Both the position numbers and the translations under genes were made by a program. The notes beneath the pieces were generated by a model. It saw only the letters and a program-made list of their open reading frames with translations, was not told where the DNA came from and made no database searches. Shown piece after piece: positions 1 to 6,041 of a stretch of DNA of 6,850 nt. Source of the DNA: DATLEX01 sp035525045 (GTDB lineage: Bacteria > Acidobacteriota > Thermoanaerobaculia > Gp7-AA8). The stretch covers positions 1-6,850 of the forward strand of contig DATLEX010000170.1 in NCBI GenBank assembly GCA_035525045.1, read 5' to 3'. Numbering within the stretch: the first letter of the stretch is position 1; every line of letters begins with the position of its first letter.

Positions 1-1
1 G

Positions 2-346
2 ATCCAGTTCGAGGAGCCGCCGGTCATCACCCCCGAGCAGTCGGAGGAGTGGTCGGCGGAGATCCCGGGGTTGGGAGAGGTGCAGATCGTGATCGATCCC
101 GCCGCCGGCCGCCCGCCGTCGGAGAGCGACGACGATGACGAGCCGTTCGAGCTGAGCCAGGAGGATCGCGACGCGATCGACCGGCAACTCGAAGAGGCGA
201 AACGGCAGCTCGAGGAACTGCGGCGCAAGCTTCCGCCGCCCGTCCAGCCGGAGATGCGGCTGCCACCTGGCGACGACCGCGATGGGGATGACCGCGGCCT
301 GGAGAAGGCCAGGCGGGCCAAGGGAAAAGGCAAGGGGAGAGACTGA
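2..346 (+). CDS. C-terminal part of an unidentified charged protein with a coiled coil (5' partial)
   Basis: An open frame enters from the left edge and ends at TGA 344-346, so 114 C-terminal residues are visible and the true start lies outside the window. A TTG at 71 could start a 91-residue protein, but the frame is open and protein-like upstream, so I read it as partial. Visible residues 1-25 are acidic and Pro/Glu-rich. An Asp/Glu run (DDDDE) follows near residue 43. A charged helix then carries Ile/Leu/Ala at 59, 63, 66, 70, 73 and 77, which is 4-3 heptad spacing typical of a short coiled coil. A Pro-rich stretch (LPPPVQPEMRLPP) and a Lys/Arg/Gly tail close the protein. I see no catalytic motif and do not recognise the family. 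It converges on the next gene with a 12-base gap. The opposite-strand frame here is Arg/Pro-rich and looks like a shadow. Confidence 0.6.
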   Translation: MQFEEPPVITPEQSEEWSAEIPGLGEVQIVIDPAAGRPPSESDDDDEPFELSQEDRDAIDRQLEEAKRQLEELRRKLPPPVQPEMRLPPGDDRDGDDRGLEKARRAKGKGKGRD

Positions 347-358
347 AGGCGCCCTGCG

Positions 359-652
359 TTACCCGGCGATCCGCCTGGCCACTTTTCGGGCCGCGCTCTT
401 GCTCGCTCGCTTGACGCCCTTTTTCTTCCCGCCGCGCAGGGCGGCCAGGGCCGTCACCGCCGTGGCCGTGGAGATGACGACGATGGTCGCGGCGCGCTCC
501 TTCTCCTCGCGGGTCATGGCATTCCAGCGATTCAGGAGCCGGGTCACGGCGTTCTCCTTCGTGCCGTGAGCGCCGGCGAGCTTGCGGGCCACGGCGTCGA
601 TAGCCTTGATCGTCGCGTCGCGGAGCAGCGGCTCGAACATCAGAGCGTTCAT
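359..652 (-). CDS. Small hypothetical protein with one transmembrane helix and basic tail
   Basis: This is a 97-residue protein of unknown function. The N-terminal half (about residues 1-55) is a polar, probably helical region ending in an acidic/basic patch (MTREEKERA). A hydrophobic stretch of about 18 residues (IVVISTATAVTALAAL region) follows and could cross the membrane once. The last 25 residues are rich in Lys, Arg and Ala (GGKKKGVKRASKSAARKVARR), which would favour a cytoplasmic C-terminus or binding to lipid or nucleic acid. The ATG at 652 is preceded by GGGGGTC about four bases upstream, a plausible though imperfect ribosome binding site. It lies 62 bases downstream of the sulfatase on the same strand and may be its distal operon partner, but nothing links the functions. 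I know no named family for it. The amino-acid composition supports real coding better than the overlapping plus-strand frames. Confidence 0.6.
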   Translation of the reverse strand: MNALMFEPLLRDATIKAIDAVARKLAGAHGTKENAVTRLLNRWNAMTREEKERAATIVVISTATAVTALAALRGGKKKGVKRASKSAARKVARRIAG

Positions 653-686
653 GCGACCCCCATCGTACTACTGCCCGGTGAAGACT

Positions 687-717
687 GGGCTCTTCGGGGC
701 TCAGGGCTCAAGGCTCA
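687..717. repeat. Short heptamer tandem array (GGGCTCA) at the end of the sulfatase gene
   Basis: Read on the plus strand, GGGCTCA occurs at 697-703 and 704-710, followed in register by AGGCTCA at 711-717. A fourth, imperfect copy (GGGCTCT) lies at 687-693, separated by three bases. On the minus strand the unit is TGAGCCY, and the first TGA of the array is the sulfatase stop codon (715-717). The array occupies the intergenic space before the small membrane-protein gene. It could be a slippage product or a small dispersed intergenic element. It has no T tract, so I do not call it a terminator. Confidence 0.6.
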
Positions 718-2187
718 CGTCCCGCACGGTCCGACCTCCGGCACGGGCCCCGGCGGGTCCACGGCGCCGAGCTGGCGTCGCAGCGCCTCCATCCTTTCCT
801 TCAACTCGCGGACCATGCGCGGGCTCGATGCGGCGAGGTTCCTGGTCTCGTCGGGGTCGGCGCGGAGGTCGTACAGCTCGTACTCGACGGGGCGCTCCCA
901 GAACTCGATCAGCTTCCAGCGCTCGGTCCTGATCCCGCGGTGCTTGCGCGCGCAGTGGTCGTAGTCGGGATACTCGTGGAACTCGTAGTAGAAGGCGTCG
1001 CGCCAGGCGATCTTCTTTCCATCGAGCAGGGGGAGGAAACTCCGTCCCTGCATCGACGGCGGGATGGTGATGCCGGCGATCTCCAGCAGCGTCGGCGCGA
1101 CGTCGACGCTGATGACGAGGGAGGAGTCGGTCCTCCCCGATTCGATCCGCTCGGGCCAGCGGACCAGCATCGGTACGCGGATGGAGGCCTCGTACATCAG
1201 GCGCTTGTCGTAGAGGCCGTACTCGCCGAGGAAGAAGCCGTTGTCGGAGGCGAAGACGACGACGGTGTTCTTTATCAGGTCGCTGCTGTCGAGGAGATCG
1301 AGGGCGCGGCCGACGTTCTCGTCGACGCTCAGGAGCGTCCGGTAGTAGTTCTTCACCAGCTCCTGGTAGTTGCGGCGCTTCCGTTCCTCGGGCGGGAACG
1401 ACTCGGGGACGCCGCGGGCCTTGAAGTCGGGCATGTCGGCGATGGCCATCTTCGCCCGGCGGAGCGCGTCGCTGTCGAGCCGGTCTTCGTACGTCCGCGG
1501 GAGCGGGATGTCGATGCCGGCAAAGGCATCCTCGAACCGCTTCGCCGGAACCCAGTTGCGATGCGGCGACTTGAAGTGCATCAGGAGGAGAAAGGGGCGT
1601 TCCGGCGGCCGCGTTCGGAGGAACTCCAGCGTCTGGTCGCCGACCACGTCGTCGGCGTGGCCGCGCATCTTGACGTGCACGCCATTGGCGATCATGGCCG
1701 GATCGAGGTACGGCCCGCCGCCGCCGGGGAGGACCGCCCACTGGTCGAAGCCGGTGGGGATGGAGCGCAGGTGCCACTTTCCCATCAGGCCGGTGTAGTA
1801 GCCGGCTCGCTGCATGAGCTGCACGAACGTCGGCTGCTCGTCGCGCAGGCCGCCCTGGTTGAGGAACGGCTCGCCGAAGCCGTTGGTCGTCACGCCGTGG
1901 ACGTGCTCGTAGACGCCGGTCAGGAAGGTGGCCCGGCTCGGCGCGCAGAGCGAGCTGGTGACGAAGAACTCGTCCAGCCGCGCCCCCTCCGCGCCGATGC
2001 GGTCGATGTTCGGCGTGCGCAGGATCTCGTTCCCGTAGATGCTCAGCGCGTCCTTCCGCTGATCGTCGGTCATGATGAAGAGGACGTTCGGGGCGTTGCG
2101 GGGGATGGGGCGGGGCTGGGCGAGCGCCTTCGCTCCGATCGCCGCCGCGGCGAGGGTCTTGATTGCCGTTCTGCGGGAGACTCTCAT
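715..2187 (-). CDS. Tat-exported type I sulfatase (formylglycine-dependent arylsulfatase family)
   Basis: This 490-residue sulfatase of the alkaline phosphatase superfamily hydrolyses a sulfate ester. The substrate (sulfated sugar, aryl or other) cannot be told from sequence. Residues 1-23 form a twin-arginine signal (SRRTAIK, Ala-rich core, ALA-Q cleavage site), so the enzyme should act in the periplasm or outside. Metal ligands D41-D42 lie in NVLFIMTDDQ. The modification site is C81 in CAPSRATFLTG, the C-x-P-S-R signature in which Cys becomes formylglycine. Further family motifs are GKWH 136-139, SPH with H209, D315-N316-G317, K328 and the C-terminal ELYDL-x-x-DP-x-E-x-x-NL segment. Length is normal and no key residue is missing. 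No formylglycine-generating enzyme or anSME is in view. The ATG at 2187 overlaps the upstream kinase-remnant stop as ATGA and has a strong GGGGAGG five bases upstream. The last 15 or so residues (Pro/Gly-rich) fall outside the conserved domain. Confidence 0.95.
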   Translation of the reverse strand: MRVSRRTAIKTLAAAAIGAKALAQPRPIPRNAPNVLFIMTDDQRKDALSIYGNEILRTPNIDRIGAEGARLDEFFVTSSLCAPSRATFLTGVYEHVHGVTTNGFGEPFLNQGGLRDEQPTFVQLMQRAGYYTGLMGKWHLRSIPTGFDQWAVLPGGGGPYLDPAMIANGVHVKMRGHADDVVGDQTLEFLRTRPPERPFLLLMHFKSPHRNWVPAKRFEDAFAGIDIPLPRTYEDRLDSDALRRAKMAIADMPDFKARGVPESFPPEERKRRNYQELVKNYYRTLLSVDENVGRALDLLDSSDLIKNTVVVFASDNGFFLGEYGLYDKRLMYEASIRVPMLVRWPERIESGRTDSSLVISVDVAPTLLEIAGITIPPSMQGRSFLPLLDGKKIAWRDAFYYEFHEYPDYDHCARKHRGIRTERWKLIEFWERPVEYELYDLRADPDETRNLAASSPRMVRELKERMEALRRQLGAVDPPGPVPEVGPCGT

Positions 2188-2675
2188 CGCCGCCTCCCCA
2201 CCGTCTCCGGCCAGCGCACCACGACGTGCACGGGAGGGGAGGCGGCGTCCTCGTCGCGCTCGACAAGGACGAGGCGCGCGCCGTCGGGGAGCGCCTCGAA
2301 GGCGTCGATCAATTTGTGGTGCGTGAACAGCAGCCGCGGCTCGTCGAACCCCGTCACGGTACGCGCGCGGGCCAGACGGCCGGCGAGCGACTCCCCCTCG
2401 ATCAGCTCCATGACCAGGTAATCGACGCCGTTCTCGTGGCCGGTGTCGTAGAGCGTGCAGATGTGGGGATGGTTGAGCTGGGAGATCGTCTTCGCCTCGC
2501 GTTCGAGCCGGAGGCGGAACTGGGCGTCTGCCGCCAGCTCGGCGGGGAGCACCTTGATGGCCACGCTGCGTTCCAGGCGCGTGTCACGGGCCCGGAAGAC
2601 TTCTCCCATGCCGCCTGCGCCGATCGGCGCGACGATCTCGTACGGCCCGAGGCGCGTTCCGCTCTGCAGGGTCAT
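2184..2675 (-). CDS. Kinase N-lobe fused in frame to a beta-propeller C-terminal tail (probable internal-deletion remnant)
   Basis: The protein is 163 residues. Residues 10-102 are a Hanks-type Ser/Thr kinase N-lobe: glycine loop G19-A-G-G-M-G24 with V26, ATP-contacting K41 in VAIKVLP, the helix-C Glu (E60 in EREAK), the LNHPHI strand, and hinge residues M89-E90. The similarity stops at about residue 105 (LARAR). There is no HRD catalytic loop, DFG or APE motif, so it cannot phosphorylate. Residues 109-163 (FDEPRLLF, then a DAFEALPDGARLVLV strand pair, then VHVVVRWPETV) resemble the last blade and terminus of TolB/WD40-type propellers that end many large acidobacterial kinases. The parsimonious reading is an in-frame deletion of the C-lobe, any membrane segment and most of the propeller, several hundred codons. 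No stop or frameshift interrupts it. The stop overlaps the sulfatase start by four bases. The ATG at 2675 fits the family N-terminus but lacks a clear ribosome binding site. It may be a pseudogene kept for coupling, or an ATP-binding or decoy domain. Confidence 0.8.
   Translation of the reverse strand: MTLQSGTRLGPYEIVAPIGAGGMGEVFRARDTRLERSVAIKVLPAELAADAQFRLRLEREAKTISQLNHPHICTLYDTGHENGVDYLVMELIEGESLAGRLARARTVTGFDEPRLLFTHHKLIDAFEALPDGARLVLVERDEDAASPPVHVVVRWPETVGRRR
2193..2199 (-). promoter_or_regulatory. Ribosome binding site of the sulfatase, inside the kinase-remnant gene
   Basis: On the minus strand this reads GGGGAGG, five bases before the sulfatase ATG. It lies within the last codons of the upstream kinase remnant. 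Together with the ATGA overlap it fixes the sulfatase start and implies that translating the short kinase remnant feeds sulfatase synthesis. Confidence 0.75.
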
Positions 2676-2742
2676 CGTGTGGGGTCAGGATAGTCGTGCA
2701 CACCCGCGGGCGAAAGGCCTCCTCCGCTCGACCGGCTGGCCC

Positions 2743-3159
2743 TCACCACAGACGCACGCCGGACCGCCCGGCCGCGGCGCGCAGCGGCCCGTCGCCGCAC
2801 GCCAGGACGAGCTTTCGTCGCTGAGCCAGCTCGAGATAGGCCGAGTCGTAGACGGAGAGCTGATGCGTCGACGCCAACTCCGGCAAGCGCGAGAACGCCA
2901 GCGAGGCCATTTCGTGGTCGATGCGAAACCGGAGGCGCGCCAGCCATTCCAGCGCGATCTGGCGTTCGGCCTCGGTGAGCTTTCGCCGGCGCGCGAGGAC
3001 GGTGAGAGCGTTGGCCACTTCCAACGGCCAGAGCGCGGGCACTTCGAGTGTGGCGCCCGCGGCGATCGCGTCGAGCATCGCCTCGGTTTCGCTCGTCGCC
3101 TGCGCGGGATGCACCCACCCGATGGCGACCGAGGCATCGGCGATGAAGGCGTCGATCAC
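2743..3159 (-). CDS. PIN-domain toxin ribonuclease, VapC type
   Basis: This 138-residue PIN-domain protein is the expected length for a VapC toxin, a Mg-dependent endoribonuclease that cleaves tRNA or rRNA in well-studied cases; the target here is unknown. The four acidic active-site positions are visible: D8 in FIADASVA, E47 in PLEVANAL, D105 in SVYDSAYLELA and D123 in LACGDGPLRAA. It ends with the usual short strand (SGVRLW). The start is GTG at 3157-3159. It overlaps the antitoxin stop as GTGA and follows AAGGGGAGGT on the minus strand (3161-3170), a strong ribosome binding site inside the antitoxin gene. This order and overlap are classic for a toxin-antitoxin operon. All four acidic residues are kept, so the toxin looks intact. 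Confidence 0.92.
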   Translation of the reverse strand: MIDAFIADASVAIGWVHPAQATSETEAMLDAIAAGATLEVPALWPLEVANALTVLARRRKLTEAERQIALEWLARLRFRIDHEMASLAFSRLPELASTHQLSVYDSAYLELAQRRKLVLACGDGPLRAAAGRSGVRLW

Positions 3160-3413
3160 AACCTCCCCTTGTCGATGGCGGCCCGCACCTCGCGGTCGGA
3201 GAGCTTGGCTTTCGATCTTCGGCGGATCCTTTGTTGCAGCTCTCGAAGGCCCGTCACCGCCCGCTGGACGTCGTCGAAACGTTGAACGCCTTCCGGCACC
3301 ACGCGCGCCACGGGCCTGTCGTGGCGGGTGATGACGATCTCTTCCCCCTTGGCGACGCGGTCGAGCAGCTCCCCAAAACGGGTCTTGGCCTGGAACGCCG
3401 TGAATTTGCGCAT
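3156..3413 (-). CDS. Phd/YefM-family antitoxin
   Basis: The 85-residue protein has the prevent-host-death N-terminal fold: a short strand and helix (FTAFQAKTRFGELLDRVAKGE), then EIVITRHDRPVARVVP, the hallmark central strands of Phd/YefM antitoxins. This half dimerises and binds operator DNA. The C-terminal part from about residue 45 (FDDVQRAV onward) is charged and probably helical, as expected for the segment that wraps and inhibits the toxin. It is directly upstream of the PIN toxin with a four-base overlap, the usual antitoxin-first order. In this pairing a Phd-type antitoxin serves a VapC-type toxin, which is common. The ATG at 3413 lies only five bases from a doubled palindrome (3419-3437), and no Shine-Dalgarno is present. 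Expression is presumably autoregulated by antitoxin binding there. Confidence 0.92.
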   Translation of the reverse strand: MRKFTAFQAKTRFGELLDRVAKGEEIVITRHDRPVARVVPEGVQRFDDVQRAVTGLRELQQRIRRRSKAKLSDREVRAAIDKGRL

Positions 3414-3416
3414 GAG

Positions 3417-3440
3417 TTGACTAGTCGACGACTAGTCTAA
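3417..3440. promoter_or_regulatory. Doubled palindrome, probable operator of the toxin-antitoxin pair
   Basis: The 8-base palindrome GACTAGTC occurs twice, at 3419-3426 and 3430-3437, with the trinucleotide GAC between them. The two copies are 11 bases apart centre to centre, about one helical turn, so two antitoxin dimers could bind on the same face of DNA. The inner halves also form TAGTCG-A-CGACTA. The site lies five bases before the antitoxin start, as expected for autorepression by Phd-type antitoxins. I could not place a convincing -10/-35 pair. The lack of a ribosome binding site suggests a leaderless or very short-leader mRNA. Confidence 0.72.
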
Positions 3441-3462
3441 CATGCCAGCGCCGAGTGCTCGG

Positions 3463-5541
3463 TCAGGCCAGCGCCGCCTTCACCCGCTCCGGCGTCATCG
3501 GCAGCCGGTAGATCCGCACGCCGGTGAGATCGAAGAAGGCGTTGGCGATCGCGGCTCCCATCGGGACGATGGCCGGCTCGCCGCCGCCCTGCGGGGCGAG
3601 GTCGTCGTTGGCGACGAGCACCGTCTCGATCTTCGGCATCCAGGAGAAGCGGGGGATCTGGTAGGTGGAGAGGTTCTCGTCGAGGATCTTCCCGCCGCGG
3701 AAGCTCAGCTCCTCGCGCAGCACGTAGCCGAGGCCCATGGCCACGCATCCCTCCATCTGCATCTTCGCCCCCTCCGGGTTGACGACGATGCCCATGTCCT
3801 GTGCGGCGACGACTCGCTTGACCGTGATCTGACCGGTGGAGCGATCGACCGCGACCTCCGCCGCGAGCGCGCAGTACGTGCCGGAGTCGATGGCGACGGC
3901 GATGCCCCGTCCCAGCTTCGACGGTCCCGCCGCCGCCTTCCAGCCGAGTGCGCCGGCCGCCGCCTTCAGGACGTTGCGCGCGCGCTGGTCGGAGGTGTTG
4001 CGGAGGCGGAACTCCAGCGGATCGGCCTTCGCCTCCGCAGCCATGACGTCGATCTGCGACTCGCGGGCGAAGACGTTCGTCCCCGCGCCCGGAGCGCGCC
4101 ACGGTCCGACGGCGAACGGGTGCATTCTCCCTCCCGGAGTGCCGCGGCCCATGTACGAGCGCACGCGCGCGTTCGGCACGTCGTAGAGCACCTCCGCCGC
4201 GCGGTCCCCCGCCGCGTAGACGTTGTAGTCCCACAGGGTGATCTTCCCGTCGCCGTCGATGGCCGAGGCGATCCGCACCACCGCGGCGGGACCGAAGGTG
4301 TCGTAGAAGAACTCCTCGCCGCGCGTCCACGCCACCATCACCGGCCTGCCGGTGATGCGGGCCAGCCGCGCCGCCTCGAGGGCCTGGCCGCTGGCGCTCT
4401 TCCCCCCGAAGCCGCCGCCGATGAACGGCGTGATCACGCGGACCTGCGTCTCCTCCATCCCCAGCGCATCGGCCAGCCGCGCCCGCGTGCCGAACGGGCT
4501 CTGCGTCCCCGCCCACACCGTCAGCTTGCCGCCCTTCATCTCCGCGGCGGCCGTGTGCGTCTCCACCGGCGCATGCGCGAGATACCCCGTCCTGTACGTC
4601 CTCTCGAATCTCCGTGGTCCGCCGGCAGCGAGGTCGCCCCGCGTGACTCTCACGTCCGGCTCCGGCGCGTTCTTCAGGAAGTACTCGCCGACCGACTCGG
4701 TGTCGAACGCCGCCTTCGGCATGTCCCACTCCGCCTTGATCCGATCGAGCGCGCGGCCGGCCATCTCCGGATCGGCGTGCAGCACGGCCACGAGGCCGTC
4801 CTGCTCCACGACCGTGACGCCCGCCATCTCCTTCGCCTTCGACAGGTCGAGCGACTTCCGCGTCGCGCCGTGCACGGGCGGGCGGAGGATGCGGGCGTGA
4901 AGCATGCCGGGGAGGCGCACGTCTCCGGCGAACTGCGCGGCGCCGGTAACCTTCTCCCGCCCGTCGAGCCGCTTGGTCGGTTTCCCCATGACCTTAAACT
5001 CTTTGACCGAGCGGAGCACGGCCTTCTCGTCCACCAGCCGTGCGATCTGCTTCCCGCGCGCAAGCTCGCCGTACGGCACCCTGCGGGAGGGATTGCCGGC
5101 GACCGACACGGCGCCGTTGGCGGCGACGACCTTCTCGCGGCCGACGCCGAGCTTCCTGGCCCCGAGGTCGGTCAGGACCATGCGCGCCTCGGCCGCGGCG
5201 GCGCGGAGGGCCGGACCGTACATCCGCGTGGAGAGCGAGCCCCACGTCCCGGCGTCCCACGGCACCTGGTCGGTGTCGCCCATGACCATGGTGATCGAGT
5301 CGAGCGAGACGCCCAGCTCCTCCGCGGCCATCTGCGCCAGCGAGGTGTGGATGCCCTGGCCCATCTCCACCTTCCCGGAGAAGATGGTCACGTGCCCGTT
5401 CTCGTCGATGCGGAGGTAGGCGTTGAGGTCCTCCGGGTAGGGGCGGCGCTGGCCGAAGAGGTCGGCCGGCTTCGAGGTGACGAGCACGATGATCCCCCCG
5501 CCGAGGAGCTTGACGAAGGAGCGGCGGTCGACGGCTCTCAT
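3463..5541 (-). CDS. Molybdopterin-binding subunit of an IorB-type molybdenum hydroxylase, Tat signal
   Basis: This 692-residue large subunit of the xanthine oxidase family would hydroxylate or oxidise a substrate (N-heterocycle or aldehyde-like; identity unknown) at a Mo-molybdopterin site. Residues 5-30 hold a Tat signal (DRRSFVKLLGGGIIVLV), suggesting export of the folded complex to the periplasm. Motif order is that of isoquinoline 1-oxidoreductase beta: GKVEMGQG (56-63) and the GDTDQVPWDAGTWGS region (88-102) lie at the N-terminus, whereas in ordinary xanthine dehydrogenases the equivalents come after the GGGFGGK motif, here at 375-381. WRAPGAG (481-487) and the catalytic Glu E655 in GGGEPAI follow, so the active site looks complete. 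The ATG at 5541 overlaps the small-subunit stop as ATGA. The frame stays open further upstream, but that extension lies over the [2Fe-2S] gene and I rejected it. No FAD subunit, cytochrome c or XdhC-like maturation factor is in the window. Confidence 0.92.
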   Translation of the reverse strand: MRAVDRRSFVKLLGGGIIVLVTSKPADLFGQRRPYPEDLNAYLRIDENGHVTIFSGKVEMGQGIHTSLAQMAAEELGVSLDSITMVMGDTDQVPWDAGTWGSLSTRMYGPALRAAAAEARMVLTDLGARKLGVGREKVVAANGAVSVAGNPSRRVPYGELARGKQIARLVDEKAVLRSVKEFKVMGKPTKRLDGREKVTGAAQFAGDVRLPGMLHARILRPPVHGATRKSLDLSKAKEMAGVTVVEQDGLVAVLHADPEMAGRALDRIKAEWDMPKAAFDTESVGEYFLKNAPEPDVRVTRGDLAAGGPRRFERTYRTGYLAHAPVETHTAAAEMKGGKLTVWAGTQSPFGTRARLADALGMEETQVRVITPFIGGGFGGKSASGQALEAARLARITGRPVMVAWTRGEEFFYDTFGPAAVVRIASAIDGDGKITLWDYNVYAAGDRAAEVLYDVPNARVRSYMGRGTPGGRMHPFAVGPWRAPGAGTNVFARESQIDVMAAEAKADPLEFRLRNTSDQRARNVLKAAAGALGWKAAAGPSKLGRGIAVAIDSGTYCALAAEVAVDRSTGQITVKRVVAAQDMGIVVNPEGAKMQMEGCVAMGLGYVLREELSFRGGKILDENLSTYQIPRFSWMPKIETVLVANDDLAPQGGGEPAIVPMGAAIANAFFDLTGVRIYRLPMTPERVKAALA

Positions 5542-6014
5542 CGCGCACCCCCGGTCCGCTTCGCCGCATCCTCGATCGCGGCGACGATCCTCTGGTGCGC
5601 GCCGCAGCGGCAGAGGTTGTCGTCCATCCCCTCGACGATGGCCGCCCGCGAGGGATTCTTCTGCTGCTCGATCAGCGCGTAGGCGTTCATGATCATCCCC
5701 GGCGTGCAGAAGCCGCACTGCAAGGCGCCGTGGTCGATGAAGGCCTGCTGGAGCGGATGGAGGCGGCTGTCGGTCTCGAGGCCTTCGATGGTGAGGACTT
5801 CTTTTCCTTCGATCCCGGCGAGCGTGGTCTGGCAGGAGCGGACGGCTTCCGAACCGACGGCGACCGTGCACGAGCCGCAGATGCCGAGGCCGCATCCGTA
5901 CTTCGTGCCGGTCAGCTCCAGGTCGCCGCGCAGGACCCACAGCAGCGTCCTGTCGTCCTCGGTGTTCAGGGTGACGGGATTCCCGTTCACTCGAAAGCGG
6001 ATCGTTCGCTTCAT
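5538..6014 (-). CDS. [2Fe-2S] small subunit of molybdenum hydroxylase (IorA/CoxS-like)
   Basis: The 158-residue protein is the electron-transfer subunit that passes electrons from the Mo site through two [2Fe-2S] clusters. The N-terminal plant-ferredoxin domain has ligands C41, C46, C49 (GCGLGICGSC) and C61. The C-terminal helical domain has ligands C100 and C103 (QCGFCTPGM) and C135 and C137 (NLCRCG). Q99, just before C100, is the conserved residue near the Mo cofactor. Length and motif spacing are normal for the family and all eight cysteines are present. The ATG at 6014 follows GGGAGGT at a six-base spacing, an excellent ribosome binding site. The stop overlaps the Mo subunit start by four bases, so the pair is translationally coupled. 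There is no signal peptide. Export would be as a hitchhiker on the Tat signal of the large subunit, as inferred for related pairs. Confidence 0.95.
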   Translation of the reverse strand: MKRTIRFRVNGNPVTLNTEDDRTLLWVLRGDLELTGTKYGCGLGICGSCTVAVGSEAVRSCQTTLAGIEGKEVLTIEGLETDSRLHPLQQAFIDHGALQCGFCTPGMIMNAYALIEQQKNPSRAAIVEGMDDNLCRCGAHQRIVAAIEDAAKRTGGAR

Positions 6015-6020
6015 CGGCGG

Positions 6021-6027
6021 ACCTCCC
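6021..6027 (-). promoter_or_regulatory. Strong ribosome binding site of the [2Fe-2S] subunit
   Basis: On the minus strand this reads GGGAGGT, six bases from the ATG at 6014. It occupies the 27-base gap after the sigma-like gene. It is the strongest ribosome binding site in the minus-strand block and supports the chosen start. Confidence 0.75.
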
Positions 6028-6041
6028 TGATCGGCGAGATG

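Noticed and set aside
2..346. Complete small gene starting at TTG 71
   Set aside because: The frame is open and protein-like to the window edge, and there is no clear ribosome binding site before 71, so a partial larger protein is more likely.
701..2266. 521-codon minus-strand frame overlapping the sulfatase
   Set aside because: The Arg/Pro/His-rich product without motifs is a frame-shifted shadow; the overlapping 490-codon frame holds all sulfatase motifs.
940..2421. 493-codon plus-strand open frame
   Set aside because: It is antisense to the sulfatase and the kinase remnant, has shadow composition rich in Val, Asp, Glu and Arg, and shows no recognisable domain.
2676..2742. Promoter before the kinase remnant (TATCCT-like -10 on the minus strand)
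   Set aside because: No acceptable -35 at the right spacing. Such matches are expected by chance, and the region could simply be read through from the toxin operon.
3451..3462. Perfect palindrome CCGAGTGCTCGG just after the Mo-subunit stop, as a terminator
   Set aside because: It allows only a four- to five-pair stem with a tiny loop and is not followed by a T tract on either strand, so I do not call a terminator.
3442..5682. 746-codon open frame on the plus strand
   Set aside because: It lies entirely opposite the Mo and [2Fe-2S] subunit genes, has Arg/His/Ala/Val-rich composition with no motif, and is explained by high GC at third codon positions of the real genes.
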